From Oxytricha trifallax (lineage: Eukaryota > Ciliophora > Spirotrichea > Sporadotrichida > Oxytrichidae), in NCBI GenBank assembly GCA_000711775.1, contig ARYC01002106.1, positions 28,713 through 92,712 of the forward strand: a stretch of 64,000 nucleotides of DNA, read 5' to 3'. Positions 1 to 13,579 of this stretch are shown in pieces. The position numbers were made by a program, and so were the translations under genes. The notes beneath the pieces were generated by a model. That model made no database searches. It had not been told where the DNA came from and was given only the letters and a program-made list of their open reading frames with translations. The stretch's first letter is position 1, and every line of letters begins with the position of its first letter.

Positions 1-3000
1 TTTTCCTCTTTTTATTTTCAAAGATTATATCTCTAATTAAAAAGATTGTTAACTGTTTTTTTAATAGAATTTTTAAATCAGTTGGATGATGTCTAAGACT
101 ATCTAATAAGTTGAGATCTTGTTCATTTTTAAATCCATACTATTTTTTCTTTATAAATATATTGTCCCATTGTTGAAAGGGGATGAGTGTTAAACCATTT
201 CCAAACTGTATTAATTAAATAAATAAATAATTATATATATAGACTAATATTAAATACTAAATTGAATGACTTCCTAATATTTTATGAAATGTTATAGAAT
301 ATGATAAATGTAGACTGGAATATGATTTTATCTTTTTGATTCAAATTGGCAAGTTCCCTTAGTATATTTTATCAGCCTAATGTAGGAAATGACGTCCCAC
401 CTTTGAAATAAGCTTATAAAGAATGCTGAGTTTATTACCACTCATTTAAGTAAGTGTCATCAAAATGTATGTGATACCAAACTACACAGCGACTCGTTTC
501 TTAAAGGAGACTATCCTAGAAGGATGAATTATTTTAAAAGTCTTTCCCAGATAGCTTTAATCCTTTCTGAATTAATTAAATTGATAGAATCAATAATAAC
601 TCTATCGGAAATAAAATATATATTATTTTGTTATAAAAAGTTAAGCTTAATTTGTGTACTTGACTTCTATTCTCATAGTAAATAATAAATGTGCTTCATG
701 AATATTGACTGTTTAAAGTCTTAATGCTGTCTTCATTATAAATGAGACTGCCTAAATTATTATAGTTTCTAGGAAATTCAATTAAAAATAAATATAAAGA
801 TATTGACTTTGAAAGAAGTGTCACTTTGGCTGATAACCTTCACTATCAAGTATTTCTTTCTTATATTTACTAATTGATCAATGCTATATTTATGTATTCC
901 TCTTTTGCTTAAAATATATTCTTTGATTGCTTATTAATAAATACATATATTATATAATCAATATATAAATTGTTAAAAATACCAAGAAGAAATTATATTT
1001 AAAGCCTGTTATAATAAATCTAACTATTAGATTCAATTGTATAATGGAGGTAATTTATTCAAATAACCTTGATTACAGACATGGAAACGAAAAATCTGTT
1101 AAATAAATAGGTTTTAAAGTGCTATATATTTAAAAAAAACATTTCTTACCCACTTTATATGGAAAGAAAAGCAAAATGCAAAGCTAAGTCATTCCATATA
1201 GCATAAATCAAGGCATCTTCCATACTTAATGGTTTAAATTTTCACATTTATTGATGTTTAGGTTGTTAATTTAAGTTCTGTTTAAATTATCACATCTATT
1301 GCCTTTACATATAGCTTTAATAATTCAATCTTGTTAATAAAACCAAATAATTATTATATTTAAATTTGACCTACTTCCTGTTTTCTAGATCTATCAACAT
1401 ATAGTTAGAAAAGACTTAAATGAATCATATTTGGAGCAATTTTCTATTGTTGATTAGTATTCTGGCAAATATTCACAAATGTTTTCGGTGGTTATTGTAG
1501 TTGCTATTCATCCAAAAAATTTTACTGTTCTCTCAAAGGCTGTAATTATCATTGAATCAATTGTACTCTTTGATTAATATAGCTTTTTTTAAATAAATTT
1601 GCATGTATTTCTTTAAAAAATGTGCTTTTCTCTTGTTGTTTCATGTTTCAATACAGTTGCTAGTATGTCATTTTGCTTTTATCATCTCTTCAAAATTAAT
1701 CATCAAATATTATAAATTGTTCTTCTTCCTTTGATATGTAATATTTCCAAGTATTTTTAATTACATATTTCTCATTTTTTGATATATATATATTATGTAT
1801 AATTTTAATCAATATAAGTATTCCTTCTTTATTTTTTTACTTAACTGCAATCAATGGTTTATATAGAGATTACAATTAACATGTTTTATGCCTATATTAT
1901 TTCTGTCGTAAGTTATTGTGTTAATTAGTTTCATTAAGCTTTGCCACATCCAGGTAAGTCACTTTTTCCCCCACATAAATCCTCTTCAGTAATTCTTTCT
2001 TTTCTTGATCTCAAACTATTTTTAAACCTTCTACTACGTTTAATTCACTTAATTTCTATGCAATATATAGTGTTAAAATTTTTTAAAAAATTTTGCTTCA
2101 TGTCTTATGTGATTTTATTCTATCTTTATACCATTTTTACACTTATTTCAATTGTTCTCTTCACATTAATCAAGATGATGTTAGTCAGTGCAAATAATTA
2201 GGCTTACTTGATTAAAGACCTAAATTATGGTTACAATTTTACTGTGCCCTATAAGTATTGATTAAACATCACAAGGTAAATCCGGCTTCCTTAAGAAACT
2301 CCAATTATCTACCATATCTTTTCTTTACAATTATTTTTAAGATTTGCTTAACTAATATTATTATCTAATTGTCTTATCCATTTAATCATCACTGTAGATT
2401 ACTCATTTGCTTGTATCTAGACGAAGTCATATGCTTATTATAGATATGATTTTATTTCTCTTAATTTTTGAGTCTTTTATGTATAAAAGTTGTTTAATTA
2501 AATTAATATAGTTATTATTTACTCACAAAATTTTCTTCAAATTATTTGATCAAAATATCTTTAAAAAATCATTTTAGCCATTCAATGTTAAAAGTAGAGC
2601 GCGATATTGATCTTACATATTTGTTCACTTTAATTTTCTTTGTGATATTAATTAGATGTAAGCTCACTTTGATAATTGCAGCAAAACTAGTTTCAGGTTG
2701 CTTTTCTCTCAAATTCTAATTCAATAGGACTTTTCTTCCATATTATAAAACTATAGCAATATTCTAAAATTATAATACTCTGATATTTTCCAGACCACAG
2801 TATTTTTAAAGTAATATTATTTATTGTATATCTAAGTCAAATCCTACTTGTTCTATCGCTTTGATGACATTACATTCAATCATTCTTCAATGTGAGAACT
2901 TTGTATTTAATATAATTATTACACCCTGCTATCCACTTTAAATAAGTAGGAAAAGAAATTAAATGTTATTTTTAATCAAATTTACATTATTAGAGCCAAG

Positions 3001-3390
3001 GTTTAATCATATAAATGCAATTTATTTTAGTTAATTATAATACGTTAATAACTTGAAAGATTTTTTATTAAATATAAGATTAATTCAATATTTTAATTTA
3101 TAATACCGCTTAAATTATGCATAAACTAAATATATTTCATTGTTTGAAAATAAGACTGCATATAGCAGCTATTTATATAGTCATTAATGCAGACTATTAA
3201 AGCATTATCAATATAATTATAGAATGACAATGAGTACTTTTGTTTTTATTATATTGCTTACTAAATATTAATGAAGGTTTTCTGTAAATCTCTAATCCTT
3301 AATATATTATTGATTGTTACCTATTATTAAATTTGGTTGATACTAAAAGGAACAGTGACAATATGATACTTATTCTGAATAGATAGTTCC
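1..3390. other. AT-rich intergenic or germline-limited DNA, no supported gene
   Basis: I see no gene, RNA or long repeat that I can defend here. About 1500-2400 is T-rich on the plus strand, the same skew shown by minus-strand LINE remnants elsewhere in the window, so it may be an old LINE. I found no conserved 3' tail or protein motif to prove it. Confidence 0.5.
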
Positions 3391-3393
3391 TCA

Positions 3394-4883
3394 ACCTCGG
3401 TTTCTCCTTTTGGACAAGAACCAAAAGTTCTCACAACAACTCAACATCATAAGCATGCAAAGGTACTAATGATCAAGAAATAGATGATAATCATTGGGAA
3501 ACAGACATTGAGATGTCAGACGAAGATTTTATCGTCCAAACCTACAGCAATGACTCAGACACTGACATGGAGATTGAGGAATTCCCCCCTAGACTACAGT
3601 AAGAATGAACTATATAGTTAAGTCTTTGACTGATAGAAAATGTTTCTCAACCATAAAAGAAGAACAACTGTAAACAACAAGTCATAGACTCACCAACCTA
3701 AAAAAATAACTAAATTGGCAAGTTCTTAACTATACAGTAGACTCCTTCTAAAGGAAAGAAACTTTTTCTCAACTCTTTAACATTCTTATGTATAAAAAAG
3801 ACTAGCTAATACCCAAAACCTAACAAAACAAAAGGGTATAATAGTATCAGAAAAGTAAAGAACAAGAAACGCACAATCAACTTAAGTAGAAAAATATCCT
3901 TGCAAATCTGAAACAATCTTCTTAAATTTACATAACCCAGAAGGCCCCTAAACCGTAATCCCACTATCTAATAGGATAAGATGAAAGCTTAAAAACAAGA
4001 ATGGAGCTTCAGAGATTAACTTTATTAACCAAATCCAAAACAACCTATAAAGAGACCTTATTTCTATTATACAAATAAAAGAAGTCACCTAGATTCAAAA
4101 AGAAATGAATAGGAAGGCGTATCCTCTTCAAATAAAAAAGGAATGGAAACTCAAATAGAAAGTCCAGAAATGTCAATGGTCACTCCAAGGCAGAAATCAG
4201 ACATTAGATATGTCACAGATCCAAATTGGCGTACTAAATAGGGACCCTCCAAATAAGTCACGACTAAACTACACATCAGAATCTGGCCTGATTATGATCG
4301 TCACTTCAACAGAACACAAAACTATACCAAATAGTAACAAAGTCAGTGAACAATTAACTAGACATACTACTCAGAACAAAAGAAGTGCAGACAAAGCTTT
4401 ACAGATTAAATTATAAAATTTCCATCCAAGAGATTTAAGATTCAAACTACTCCAAAGACTTATTGAAGCCAAATAAGTCAACGTAGATCCACATTTTGGA
4501 GAATGGGAAATTTAACTAGTTAACTAATTCAGCTCACTGTTCCAGACTGAGATATAATTAAGAAGTATACAAGAAAGAGTTCTTCTCACCAACACACTTC
4601 AATAGAGTTCTTATAAGAATTAAATAGTTGGTCAGCATCATGAAACAGATTAGTCAACCTCAAATTTCAGAACTAGACAAAAACAGAGAAAGGAACATAG
4701 AAAGAAAAAGAAGTGGTTAGACAAAAATGAAAGAGAAGTAAATTGTTTTAAGCGAAAGTAGTTAATGTTATATTAACGAAATCCATATAACTTGAAAGGG
4801 CTTGACCCTTATATATTAACAAACATAATTAATAGGGGGTCACAGAGACCTCAATGTGATCTCGTTATTATAATTATTATTAA
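3394..4883 (+). mobile_element. LINE-type retroelement fragment with intact 3' tail
   Basis: The element ends with a conserved block at about 4790-4883 (GGGCTTGACCC, then ACAGAGACCTCAATGTGAT, then an ATT-rich tail). Related blocks occur at 18.3 kb and, in the opposite orientation, at 7.86, 46.4, 55.2 and 56.8 kb. Upstream are A-rich open frames that need TAA and TAG as glutamine. One encodes an acidic C-terminus (about 3480-3611, with DDNHWETDIEMSDED); another, about 4060-4890, ends in a Lys/Arg-rich stretch. No reverse-transcriptase motif was seen, so this is probably a 5'-truncated or ORF1-only copy. The shared tail is seen directly. The LINE assignment is inferred from the tail and from the RT-bearing element at 31.8-35.1 kb. 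Confidence 0.6.
3400..3611 (+). CDS. Acidic C-terminal part of a LINE ORF1-like protein
   Basis: This reading frame closes at a TGA at 3609-3611. It encodes many Asp and Glu residues (DQEIDDNHWETDIEMSDED, then SNDSDTDMEIEEF). A similar acidic segment (SETDSDAGDWIDDDD) starts the ORF at 47518-47090, which sits in an element with the same 3' tail. That shared context is the main reason to treat it as a retroelement protein rather than a cellular gene. The N-terminus is not defined. Confidence 0.4.
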
Positions 4884-6660
4884 TTTAACCTGTAATGTTA
4901 TGAAATATGAATAAATCATATTAAAAAATATCATCTACTTTAAATTAAATTAGTTGTCTACTAATAAGAATCTCTTTATAAAACCATTAGTTACTAAAAT
5001 GTAATATATTTTGCTAGTTATTTAGCTATTTTCAATATTGAGCTTTGTTTCATTTAGCAGCTAATTCTTTCTGAGCATTATATAATGAGTTATTAAGAGC
5101 TATTTTATTGTAATCTTGACCAATTGACAGCTAAATAAGAATTTATCTTCATTTTATTAATAGCCTGACTATTGAGCATTAATTTATCATTTATGTGTCA
5201 CTATTTACTGTCCTACCATCTTCTCCAAATCTTTGTAATCATAAATAATAATTTATTGTTGACAAATAATTTCAAAGTTACTCATCCAATTGGACATTGT
5301 CATTATTTATTCAGTCCTTTGATGAGTTATGTTTATTTCTAATTCTCTGAAAATGTCTTTTTTGCTAGAGAGAAGAATCTCTTTTAATCATTCTTGCTCA
5401 TTCATGTCTAGGAAACTCTCAATATTTCAGAGCTTCCTTCTACTGCTGTTTTATGTATTAATCCTTGATAATATTATCATTGTTTAAATGGTTCTTTAAA
5501 CATTTAATAGGGAGGATAAATATTATATTATTGTTTGTTTCTCTATTTGCTACCAAGCTACTTCTTATTGACTATTATAATTTCTTTTATTCTTGTAGTC
5601 CTTGTTCCAGAGATGTTTACTAGTACTACTTTTTATACTTTCACCTTAACTGTTAAATCTTTTAGAGTCATCGTTAGGTATATGGTTTAATCTTTTATTT
5701 TATTTTAATTTGTCATTTAGTATCAGTAAATTAAATTACTATTAAGTCCTTTCTTCATTTGAAATATCTAATCTTGTTGATTTCTTTTTATGGGCATAAT
5801 TACCACTCTCGAGACTGATTCTCTAAGATTTTCCTTATTCTGCCTTTTGCTTAGCTCTTTAAGGTAACTTTGATTTCTTTAATTATAATTAAAGCTTGTT
5901 ATCGATACTATATTATTGGTCTTAACATTTATATTAATAAGTCTTATAGTTATCTACCTCATAGTTCCATTTCTGAAGAATTCAAACTAAAATTATATAA
6001 AAAAGGGATTAACCGTTATAAATATGTTCCATGCTATGAATTATTTAAGGGTTTTTCTTACTTTCTCTAATGCTTGCCTATAAGTTTGTGTTATATTTTA
6101 CTTGGTGAGACCAATGATCTAGTGTAATCTTGTTAACTTAAATATATAAAGAATCTAGATTCTTGTCTTCTAACTTCCTCATCATTTAGTACTGCTTCAG
6201 ATTGAAGTTTAGACACTTATATTCTGTAAGCAAATTATGAGTTCAATTTGTAAGATCAGCTGCTATCTTTTACTTGTTAATTGTTTCTTTGGATATCTTA
6301 TTATTGCTCTTGCTTTTGCATTTATACAATTTCTTCTGATCAATCTTTCAGTTTCTCTTTGTGATTGATAATAATTAATATTAGCTGTTATTTCAATTAA
6401 TATCAAGTTTGTTCTAGTTTATAAAAAATATCAGTAATATAAGATTGAATATTTGGGTATTTTGGTTGCTAACTTTCTTGACTTTTCCTTTAATATTCGA
6501 AGTTCCCTCAAATTGGTCTTAGCTGTTATTGTTTCTTTTCCCAGTTTTCCATTTAAATAAGTGAATTTTCTTCTGCCAACAACTTACAATCCCTTTGATA
6601 GATCTAGTTCTTATTAATTTTACCCTCAATTTCATTTTTAATTTTAATTTATTTAAACTA
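4884..6660 (-). mobile_element. T-rich tract with minus-strand coding signature, probable LINE remnant
   Basis: The plus strand is strongly T-rich. The minus strand can be read as Lys/Ile/Asn/Gln-rich protein with TAA and TAG as glutamine, for example about 5485-5640 (VKVKVQKVVLVNISGTRTTR and onward to a TGA near 5483). It abuts the 3' tail of the plus-strand LINE at 4.88 kb, so the two elements would converge. No RT or endonuclease motif was recognised. It could instead be ordinary AT-rich DNA with chance open frames. Confidence 0.3.
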
Positions 6661-7859
6661 TTAACAAAAATATTTAAATCAGTAACGCTTATATCATGTT
6701 TAGTTATTAATATTTGAATTTAATTTGATATAAATTGAAAATACAGATTTAGTAAATATTATAAAAAACATGCATATTAAGCAGAGAGAACGATGTAATC
6801 CCGTAATAATTAATAATGTATGGTTTATATAAAAATATTGACGTATTAAAATTAAAGTATTTAATAACATTTAATTTAATAGTAAATTTAAATTATAACA
6901 AATTAATTACAGATAAACTTCATTAAATTGTTGTGAAAAAAATTCCACTTTCCCATATTTAACATCTATTGATACTTAACTTGCTAGATTTACCTGTTTA
7001 ATTTAATTATAAAATCTGAATAAACTGTAATAAATGAATAAAATGAAATCATGACATTTAGCTTATAATATTTAATATATGTAACTGTTAATCCTAGTTT
7101 AAATTAGAGAATTATATTTTTTAATATATTAAGATATTTTAATTATTTTGGATTTCAAATCATTGAAAAGTAATTGAATTTTTTGTGGATCTATAATGAA
7201 TAAAATGCGCTATGAAAAGAAAGTAAAATTTCTTTTAAAAGTTCTTTTCGAAATATCCATCATGTATTTTGGAGTATTAAACAATATAATAGAAAAGAAT
7301 TGCTAAATATTAATTGAATTAGAAATACTAACCACTGGTTATCATGATTTGATAGTAAGAAATGTTTACAAAAATAATTGGATCACAATTTATTAACATA
7401 ATTTTAAGTTTAAATAAATTTAATATTTATTTTACATATTACTTTGAATATTTAGTTTTCTAGAAAATACAGTTTACATACTAAATAAATCTATTTATTA
7501 TCATAAAATATGTTAATGATATAACTCCATAAATAATAATTGTGATAATTTATAAATATTGTTCGGTTGCGAAATAAAACATTAATAAGAGAATTCAATG
7601 TCAAATCAGAGACTCATAATAAAGTTCTTGTTTGGGTATACTAAGTGTTCATGTTACTCAATATTTCTTTACTTTTTGCAATAGATATAAATATTTTCGA
7701 ATTAGAATTTTTTATCATTCAAAATTACAATAGTAATATTAACATTGGATATTAACTTTTTTAATAAAAAGGAGTGTCAAATATTTCAATTGAAAATTTT
7801 TATTATTTACCATAATTTACATTTATATAAAAATTAAAATTTAAAAGAATTATAATAGT
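6661..7859. other. AT-rich DNA, nothing recognised
   Basis: Very AT-rich sequence with many short A and T runs. I saw no coding signature, inverted repeat or copy of another part of the window. Confidence 0.5.
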
Positions 7860-7970
7860 AAAAATGATAATGTAATCACAGAGGTCTCCCGATCAGTTAA
7901 GCATCATAGCTTATAAGGGACTAACAATTTAAGTTAATTTTTGGGGATTATCTCCGAGTATACTAAGTCT

Positions 7971-8480
7971 TCATCTTCTTCTCTTTCTTCCTCTTCCTTT
8001 ATTTCTCTGATTTCTTTTCTTTTGGAGTCTGCCTTTTCTTCCTTTTCTCCTCTGGTTTACGATTTGAACTTAGTCTCCCAAGCCTTTGAATTAGAATTAC
8101 ATGACAAAATTTTTGACTTGGATTGAGAATTTCATTAGCTTGATTGCTATAATTTCGTAGCGTCCAGAAGTGATTAATTGGACAAGGTCGCTTTTTAGAA
8201 AGTATGCGTGCTTTTGAAGGCATTTAACGAAGATATCTACTTTGATTTGATGATTGTGGTAGTCTGAACTGATTGAGATACAACTAAGTTTGTTGGCTGT
8301 AACATTCTTTAGTATGTTAATGTTAAAAAGCTTTATGAAGCTAACAGGATCCTATGGTGTTTCGTTGCTGAGTTGGTTTTGTCTTTAGTATATAATACCA
8401 ACCCAATATCGTCCATTTTGACTATATCTTTTAGTTTATTTGAAATAAGATTGTGATAGATTGATGTAATGGCTTGTGAG
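7971..8480 (-). CDS. LINE ORF1-like protein, C-terminal part with basic tail
   Basis: This frame ends at TGA 7973-7971, about 110 nt before the element's 3' end. It reads through several TAA/TAG codons as Gln. The body contains VTANKLSCISISSDYHNHQI and DIFVKCLQKHAYFLKSDL, in the style of a compact alpha/beta nucleic-acid-binding fold. It finishes in a strongly basic tail (RRKGRKGRLQKKRNQRNKGR). A different frame opens with ATG 8524, so a frameshift near 8350 is possible. The RNA-binding role is inferred from the basic tail and the element context. Confidence 0.45.
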
Positions 8481-8739
8481 TATCTTTTCATTGCATCGTA
8501 AACCCTGGTGTTGACTGAGTTCATCCATATTATAATACAAAACTCACTATTTTCGAATCTTTCTTGGAGTTGCTCCTATGAAATGGTATGCATCTACTAG
8601 TTGGATCCAGTTTAATAATAATTAATTTATTAATCATTGAAACATTAAATAGGATCCATATTTAGTACTAAATTTTATTTGTAAATTCTTATTAATTTCT
8701 TATTTAGTACTCAATTTTTTCCAAATGACGTTTTTGACA

Positions 8740-9168
8740 TCATTTGGAATTTAAACTTGGTGAATAGGGGAAGATTAATGGCTTACTTCTGTTTTTCAGT
8801 GTCACTTTCTCTGAAGTAAGTGGGTTTGCTTGAGTCTCTTGAATACAATCTTCCGTCATCGTATTCGTCTTATCTTTATTTACTTCTACTGAACTCCAGT
8901 CTTTCTCATTGTCTGAGAATATTACTCTTTTTATTATGATGTTGGCGTTTCTGTTTAGTGTGGGATAGCTGTCATCTATTGTATAGTAATTACTTTCATA
9001 GTTACTACCTCTTCTTTGGCTTATCTCTTTGGCCTTTTCCTTGTTTCGAGGTGAAGCTGGTTTCTCATGGTTTGAGTTGTTGAGAGCTCTAGAGATAGTA
9101 ATTTGGGTTATTGTTGCTGTCCGTTGTGGTTATATGAATTTGTTGTTTATCGAGGCCAGTCTAAGCAT
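8740..9168 (-). CDS. LINE ORF1-like protein, N-terminal part
   Basis: This 142-codon frame starts at ATG 9168 and ends at TGA 8742-8740, with in-frame TAA/TAG read as Gln. The product is polar and basic, rich in Asn, Lys, Ser and Thr, with segments such as NHEKPASPRNKEKAKEISQR and SNYYTIDDSYPTLNRNANI. It has no hydrophobic segment. The next minus-strand frame, about 8480-7971, probably belongs to the same protein or element. Gag-like ORF1 proteins of LINEs bind RNA and are often basic. That role is inferred from position, not from a recognised domain. Confidence 0.45.
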
Positions 9169-9199
9169 TTAGATAAGTTATTAGGTCCATAGTTAAATT

Positions 9200-12180
9200 G
9201 TTTCGCAATTGTTCTTTTCTTCGAATTGGATTCTTGTCAGGAATAGTTGATATTAGTTAACAATTGAAAACCCTTTTCTTTTGATTTCTGATTTTCCTGG
9301 CAATGAATGTGATGATTTCTAGTCTATGAAGTCCCTATTGACTTTTGTTTTGTTAGATGGTGTCTATTGTGTATTATGCAAGGTGTTGGAACTCATCGTT
9401 CTCAATGTTACCTTTTATGATATCCCTTTGTATTTTGCTAAGTATATCCATTCTATGTTTCTCATTTTATAAATTGTTTATCATATTTAAAAGAATAATA
9501 ACAATATATTTAAGAATATCAATATTAAAATTTATACAAAAAACCTTTGATTATTTTAAAATGAAAATATATTAATAGATTAAGTAAGATATAATATATT
9601 AATATTTTCCTGTTAAGCAATCAACTTTATATTCTTATTTCTAGTTGTTTTATGATAGAAAGCTTTAAACATCTAAAATCTCAGTTTAAAGTAAACATAA
9701 AGCCTAACTTAATTTACTAATTGAAAATTAAATGATGATCAAGTAATAATTATTAATGTAATTTAAAATGGAAACAAAATTGCCTCTTATTAATATAATC
9801 TTATTCACAGTAAGAGTTTAATGATATTAAAAAGTTTGTGACGATTTTAAGAGCTAAATGTGTTTGCAGAGGATAAAACTGAAAGTATCATCAATAAATA
9901 TTAGTTTAAATTCATAGCTTATAAATTTAAATCGTTATTATAATTTGAATATGAAAAATCTTTCTCAAGAACTGGTCACTTTTACTTATCATACTATATG
10001 TCTGAACAATACATAAATAAATTAAAGTCTAAAATGAATCAATCTAGGACTGTTAAAACTATCTCATGAATAATTCGAGTAAAAATGGAGCTTTAAACTC
10101 GAATTTATAAGTGAAGATAGAAGCAAAATTTCTACTAGATGATTAAGCTGACAGATTATCATTGAAATAAAAGATAATCTAAATTGCTAGATAAAACCTT
10201 TTAACCGTTAAACGATGCCTATTCATCAGAAAAATAAAGCTATTTAAAATGACTTAGCAATCTTTATATATGACATGGTAGAAGAAACCATCAGAATTCA
10301 ATGGAATTCCATAGTGTCTAAAAATAATCTAAATTGATTATTTTACTGATCTTGAAAATAATTATTTTTGATAACAAAAGGAAAATTATTAATATCTATC
10401 TCAAAACTCATGGAAAAATAATACCAGTCTTAAAATCCTTGTCATGAATAATGGTAATCACCTTGCTTATATACTAGAATTATCAATCTAAAGAACTCAT
10501 AAATTAACAGTATTACCATCTGATCCAAATACAGTGGTGCTATAATATCTCTATTTTGGCCACTCTAATTAGAGTAAGATAGTATCAAGAATTCAGGTGA
10601 ATTATGATTATCAAATTAAAAAGCATTGATAAATTTTGGCTAGTGTTTGAAGGAGAATATGATGACTGCCACTTTATGTCTAATTGATGACTTAATGTGT
10701 TAGTTCTCTACGCTCAGATACAAACTCTAAGATTTAAAATTAAACTGATATTCCTACAAATTACATTATCGTCAGAATCTAAAGAGATTTTTGGGGTTTA
10801 AATATTTAATATATGTCTCAAATAATAAATATATATAATTTCCCAAAAATTAATGCTTCTATTAGAATAGTTAAGGTATATATAAATAAAGAAGATTTTG
10901 GAAAGTTGAACTTTAAACAATTTATTCAATTATCTAATATTTTAGTTTGATAGACAGATTGCAAAATATTTAGTTACACCACAACTATTGATATAATGAA
11001 ATCTGCTACATAAATTTAAAAACAGTATTTATGTTTATCCATGCTTGAATAATTAAATTGAAATTCATTTATTTAATGTTATTAATTATTTAATCTATAA
11101 TATAAATATAAAAATGTTAGTATCTTGCCAATATTAACAATAACAAGATAAAATCAAAATAACAACAAAACTAAACCATTTCCAATATAAATTCATTAAT
11201 ATACTTATATGCCAATATTCAATAATTACTGAGTCAGAGGCAAGATTTCGATGATAATTTAAGGAATAATTACTCTCCAATGTTACTATGATTTGTTTCT
11301 TAATTTAACAAATTCTACTATTTAAACAATATTAGCATTTTTAGATATAAAATGGGAAGTACTGCTTTAATTAACTGTTTAAGTTAAATTGATTCATTGA
11401 TTTACATGATTTCTTATAAATGAGTCTAAGAAATATATCAATAATAAATTTAAAAATGAGCAAATATATCACGCCTAATAGTTATGCTATGATTGAAACA
11501 GAATAATTATATTTAAATAGGATAAATATTTGTAAGAATATTTATTTAAAAACAACAATAAAAAGTCAATTGCTCTATTTTGGTGTAAATGATAGAATAA
11601 AATAGCTATATTATGAGTGAATGACGAGTTTAATACCAATTAATTGTATGGATTACATTAGCAATATATAATTATTGATTTAATAAAAAGATGCATTAAC
11701 TGAACTAAACATATGCTAAAAGCAAAAATGAATATATGAATTTGAAACTGAAGAAATATATATTTATATAGTCAGAAAATATTCTTTACATTTAGACTTA
11801 ATTAAAGCCAGAGGTATTTTAATTGGTACTTTTTTAATAAAAGTGTATAAAATACTATGTTAAATAACAGCAAAAGATTTTTAATATGCAATTTAAACAA
11901 GTAAATTAATTAAATCAAATGAGAAAAACTAAGATCTTGACGAGATCACAGGTGATCCATATCATGAATTAATATATCATAAATTACAATAAATACAGCA
12001 AAGAAAAATGAACATTAATTTTATATGAAAATAGTGTTCAACTTATTCTAATTTATAATAATATTCAAGTGGTGTAATATTGAAAACAAAATATAAGTTC
12101 ACGTTGTATCATATTTAGTTTTAAAATAAATCAATAAAGTCTCTACATATTTGATTTAAAAACATTTTAAATTCCTGATT
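9200..12180. other. AT-rich DNA, possible decayed LINE at 10.0-10.8 kb
   Basis: Mostly AT-rich sequence. About 9950-10800 is A-rich on the plus strand and resembles the composition of plus-strand LINE copies, but I could not find a conserved tail or an RT motif. From 10.8 to 12.18 kb nothing stands out. Confidence 0.35.
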
Positions 12181-12182
12181 GT

Positions 12183-12298
12183 TTTCCCACGTTGTTAGAA
12201 TCCTTTTCCATACATTTCTAGATATCGTGGCTCTCTAAACACCAATAGAATGAGAATATATAGTCGATTTTCGAAAGTAGTTTTTAGCCTTTTTTGAG
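12183..12298 (+). repeat. 116-bp direct repeat, copy 1
   Basis: This block begins TTTCCCACGTTGTTAG and ends in CCTTTTTTGAG. It recurs in the same orientation at 12615-12730, 432 bp downstream, with a few substitutions. The ~316 bp between the copies include a segment found inverted at 51.05 kb. Confidence 0.85.
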
Positions 12299-12518
12299 TA
12301 AATTTTAATAAATTTAGGAATTTTCGATAAAATATTTTATTTTTTTTAAAATTCCCAAAATCCCTATTTTCATGTCACTGGGGATTAAATTGGATAGAGA
12401 TTCAAACATTGCCAATGGCATCAGTTGCACTAATAGAAATGTTATTCACGACGTGAAATAATCGAAGGTAATACTTGGAATCAAAATGTCAGATGGGAAG
12501 GTGGCCAGCCACGTACTT

Positions 12519-12602
12519 GAAAATTCCCTTATATAATAAAAATTTCATGCTTTCTAGTCAAAGTTAAACTGCCCTTATCGAGGTCACATATTCCTCTGCT
12601 AT
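12519..12602 (+). repeat. Dispersed repeat shared (inverted) with 51049-51131
   Basis: About 84 bp match the reverse complement of 51049-51131 almost exactly (for example GCCCTTATCGAGGTCACATA here, TATGTGACCTCGATAAGGGC style there). The match stops sharply at both ends. The two sites are 38.5 kb apart. Confidence 0.8.
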
Positions 12603-12614
12603 CATTTCTATTGC

Positions 12615-12730
12615 TTTCCCACGTTGTTAGAATCCTTTTCCATACATTTCTAGATATCGTGGCTCTCTAAACTCCAATAGAATGAGGAAATATGGTCAAT
12701 TTTGGGAAGTAATTTTTAGCCTTTTTTGAG
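12615..12730 (+). repeat. 116-bp direct repeat, copy 2
   Basis: Second copy of the 12183-12298 block. A plus-strand frame with TAA/TAG as Gln runs from about 12535 through this copy to a TGA at its end, so part of it might be coding. I do not recognise the product. Confidence 0.85.
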
Positions 12731-13249
12731 ATATAATATACAATGACCAAAAACTGTTGATAAGAAGAAGAACAAGAAAAGAATCCACCTTAATACCTAT
12801 ACTATTGAATTTTAAAAAACCAATAATAAGTATTAAAACAGTTACTCTAACTCAAAAAATTAGATAGCGACTCCATTATAGAATAAGATGGGAGAAGTTA
12901 GTTAAACAATATTTTTGGACATCAAAGGACACTTCTTTGAAATGCGTCTATATTCTATATATAAAGATGAAATTTGAGAAAATATATCTTATTAATAAGT
13001 TCTCAGCCCCAAAAGTGCATTAGAGAAACAAACAAGCAATCTAAAGATATAAGGAAATGTAAAGGAAATTTCTAACAAAATAATCTGTTAAATATAAACA
13101 GAATTATAGTAATAGAAAATGAGTTAGATTATTTATACAGTTAAAGAAATAAATATTTAAAAAAATTAATCATTATAATTCTCATAAATAACTCTTCAAA
13201 ATTAAAAAATTATTATTTTCAATAAAGCTGGGATAATATCAATTAGTGG

Positions 13250-13300
13250 ACCATGTCTGGGGTCAAGTATGATGTCAGCCTACATATAGACCATAAACAT
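13250..13300 (+). repeat. Short dispersed repeat, inverted match to 35.34 kb
   Basis: The phrase GTCTGGGGTCAAGTATGATG appears here; its reverse complement lies at about 35345-35375. A second phrase next to it at 35.3 kb, TTTTTGGATGAGAAA, occurs at 13.58 kb in direct orientation. A composite repeat has therefore been rearranged between the two sites. Confidence 0.6.
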
Positions 13301-13579
13301 GTATATAACTATTAAAATTTCAAGGAATCCGATTTGCAAAATTAAAATATTATTGGACCATTCCCAAGGATTATGAAAATGAGGGATTTAGGACAGTTCA
13401 GACTGTACTCATGGACCATGGTCATGGAGTGTCCCATGGTGCTCAAAAATGTTATTTTTATTTTTAGATTCCCCTTACTCATTTACCCCTTGAAACCATT
13501 TGATAATTATGTTGTATGGAGCCATCATACTGACCATTGTCTCAGAAATAGTTATTATAATGGCTATTTATAAACTGAG

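Larger units (their letters stand above)
7860..9168 (-). mobile_element. LINE fragment, ORF1 region plus 3' tail, minus strand
   Basis: The 3' end lies at about 7860-7935, where the reverse complement repeats the tail seen at 4.8 kb (GAGACCTCTGTGATTACATT, then an ATT-rich end). Upstream on the minus strand are two long frames with in-frame TAA/TAG glutamine codons, 9168-8740 and about 8480-7971. They are listed separately. No RT domain is present, so the copy seems limited to ORF1 and the 3' end, or it belongs to a non-autonomous subfamily. Confidence 0.6.

Noticed and set aside
1941-2201. 86-residue hydrophobic plus-strand frame
   Set aside because: Phe/Leu/Ile richness follows from T-rich DNA, and there is no conserved copy or motif.
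13003-13012. CCCCAAAA as a second telomere-like block
   Set aside because: It is a single 8-bp unit, expected by chance at this length; only the 50787 site has two units.
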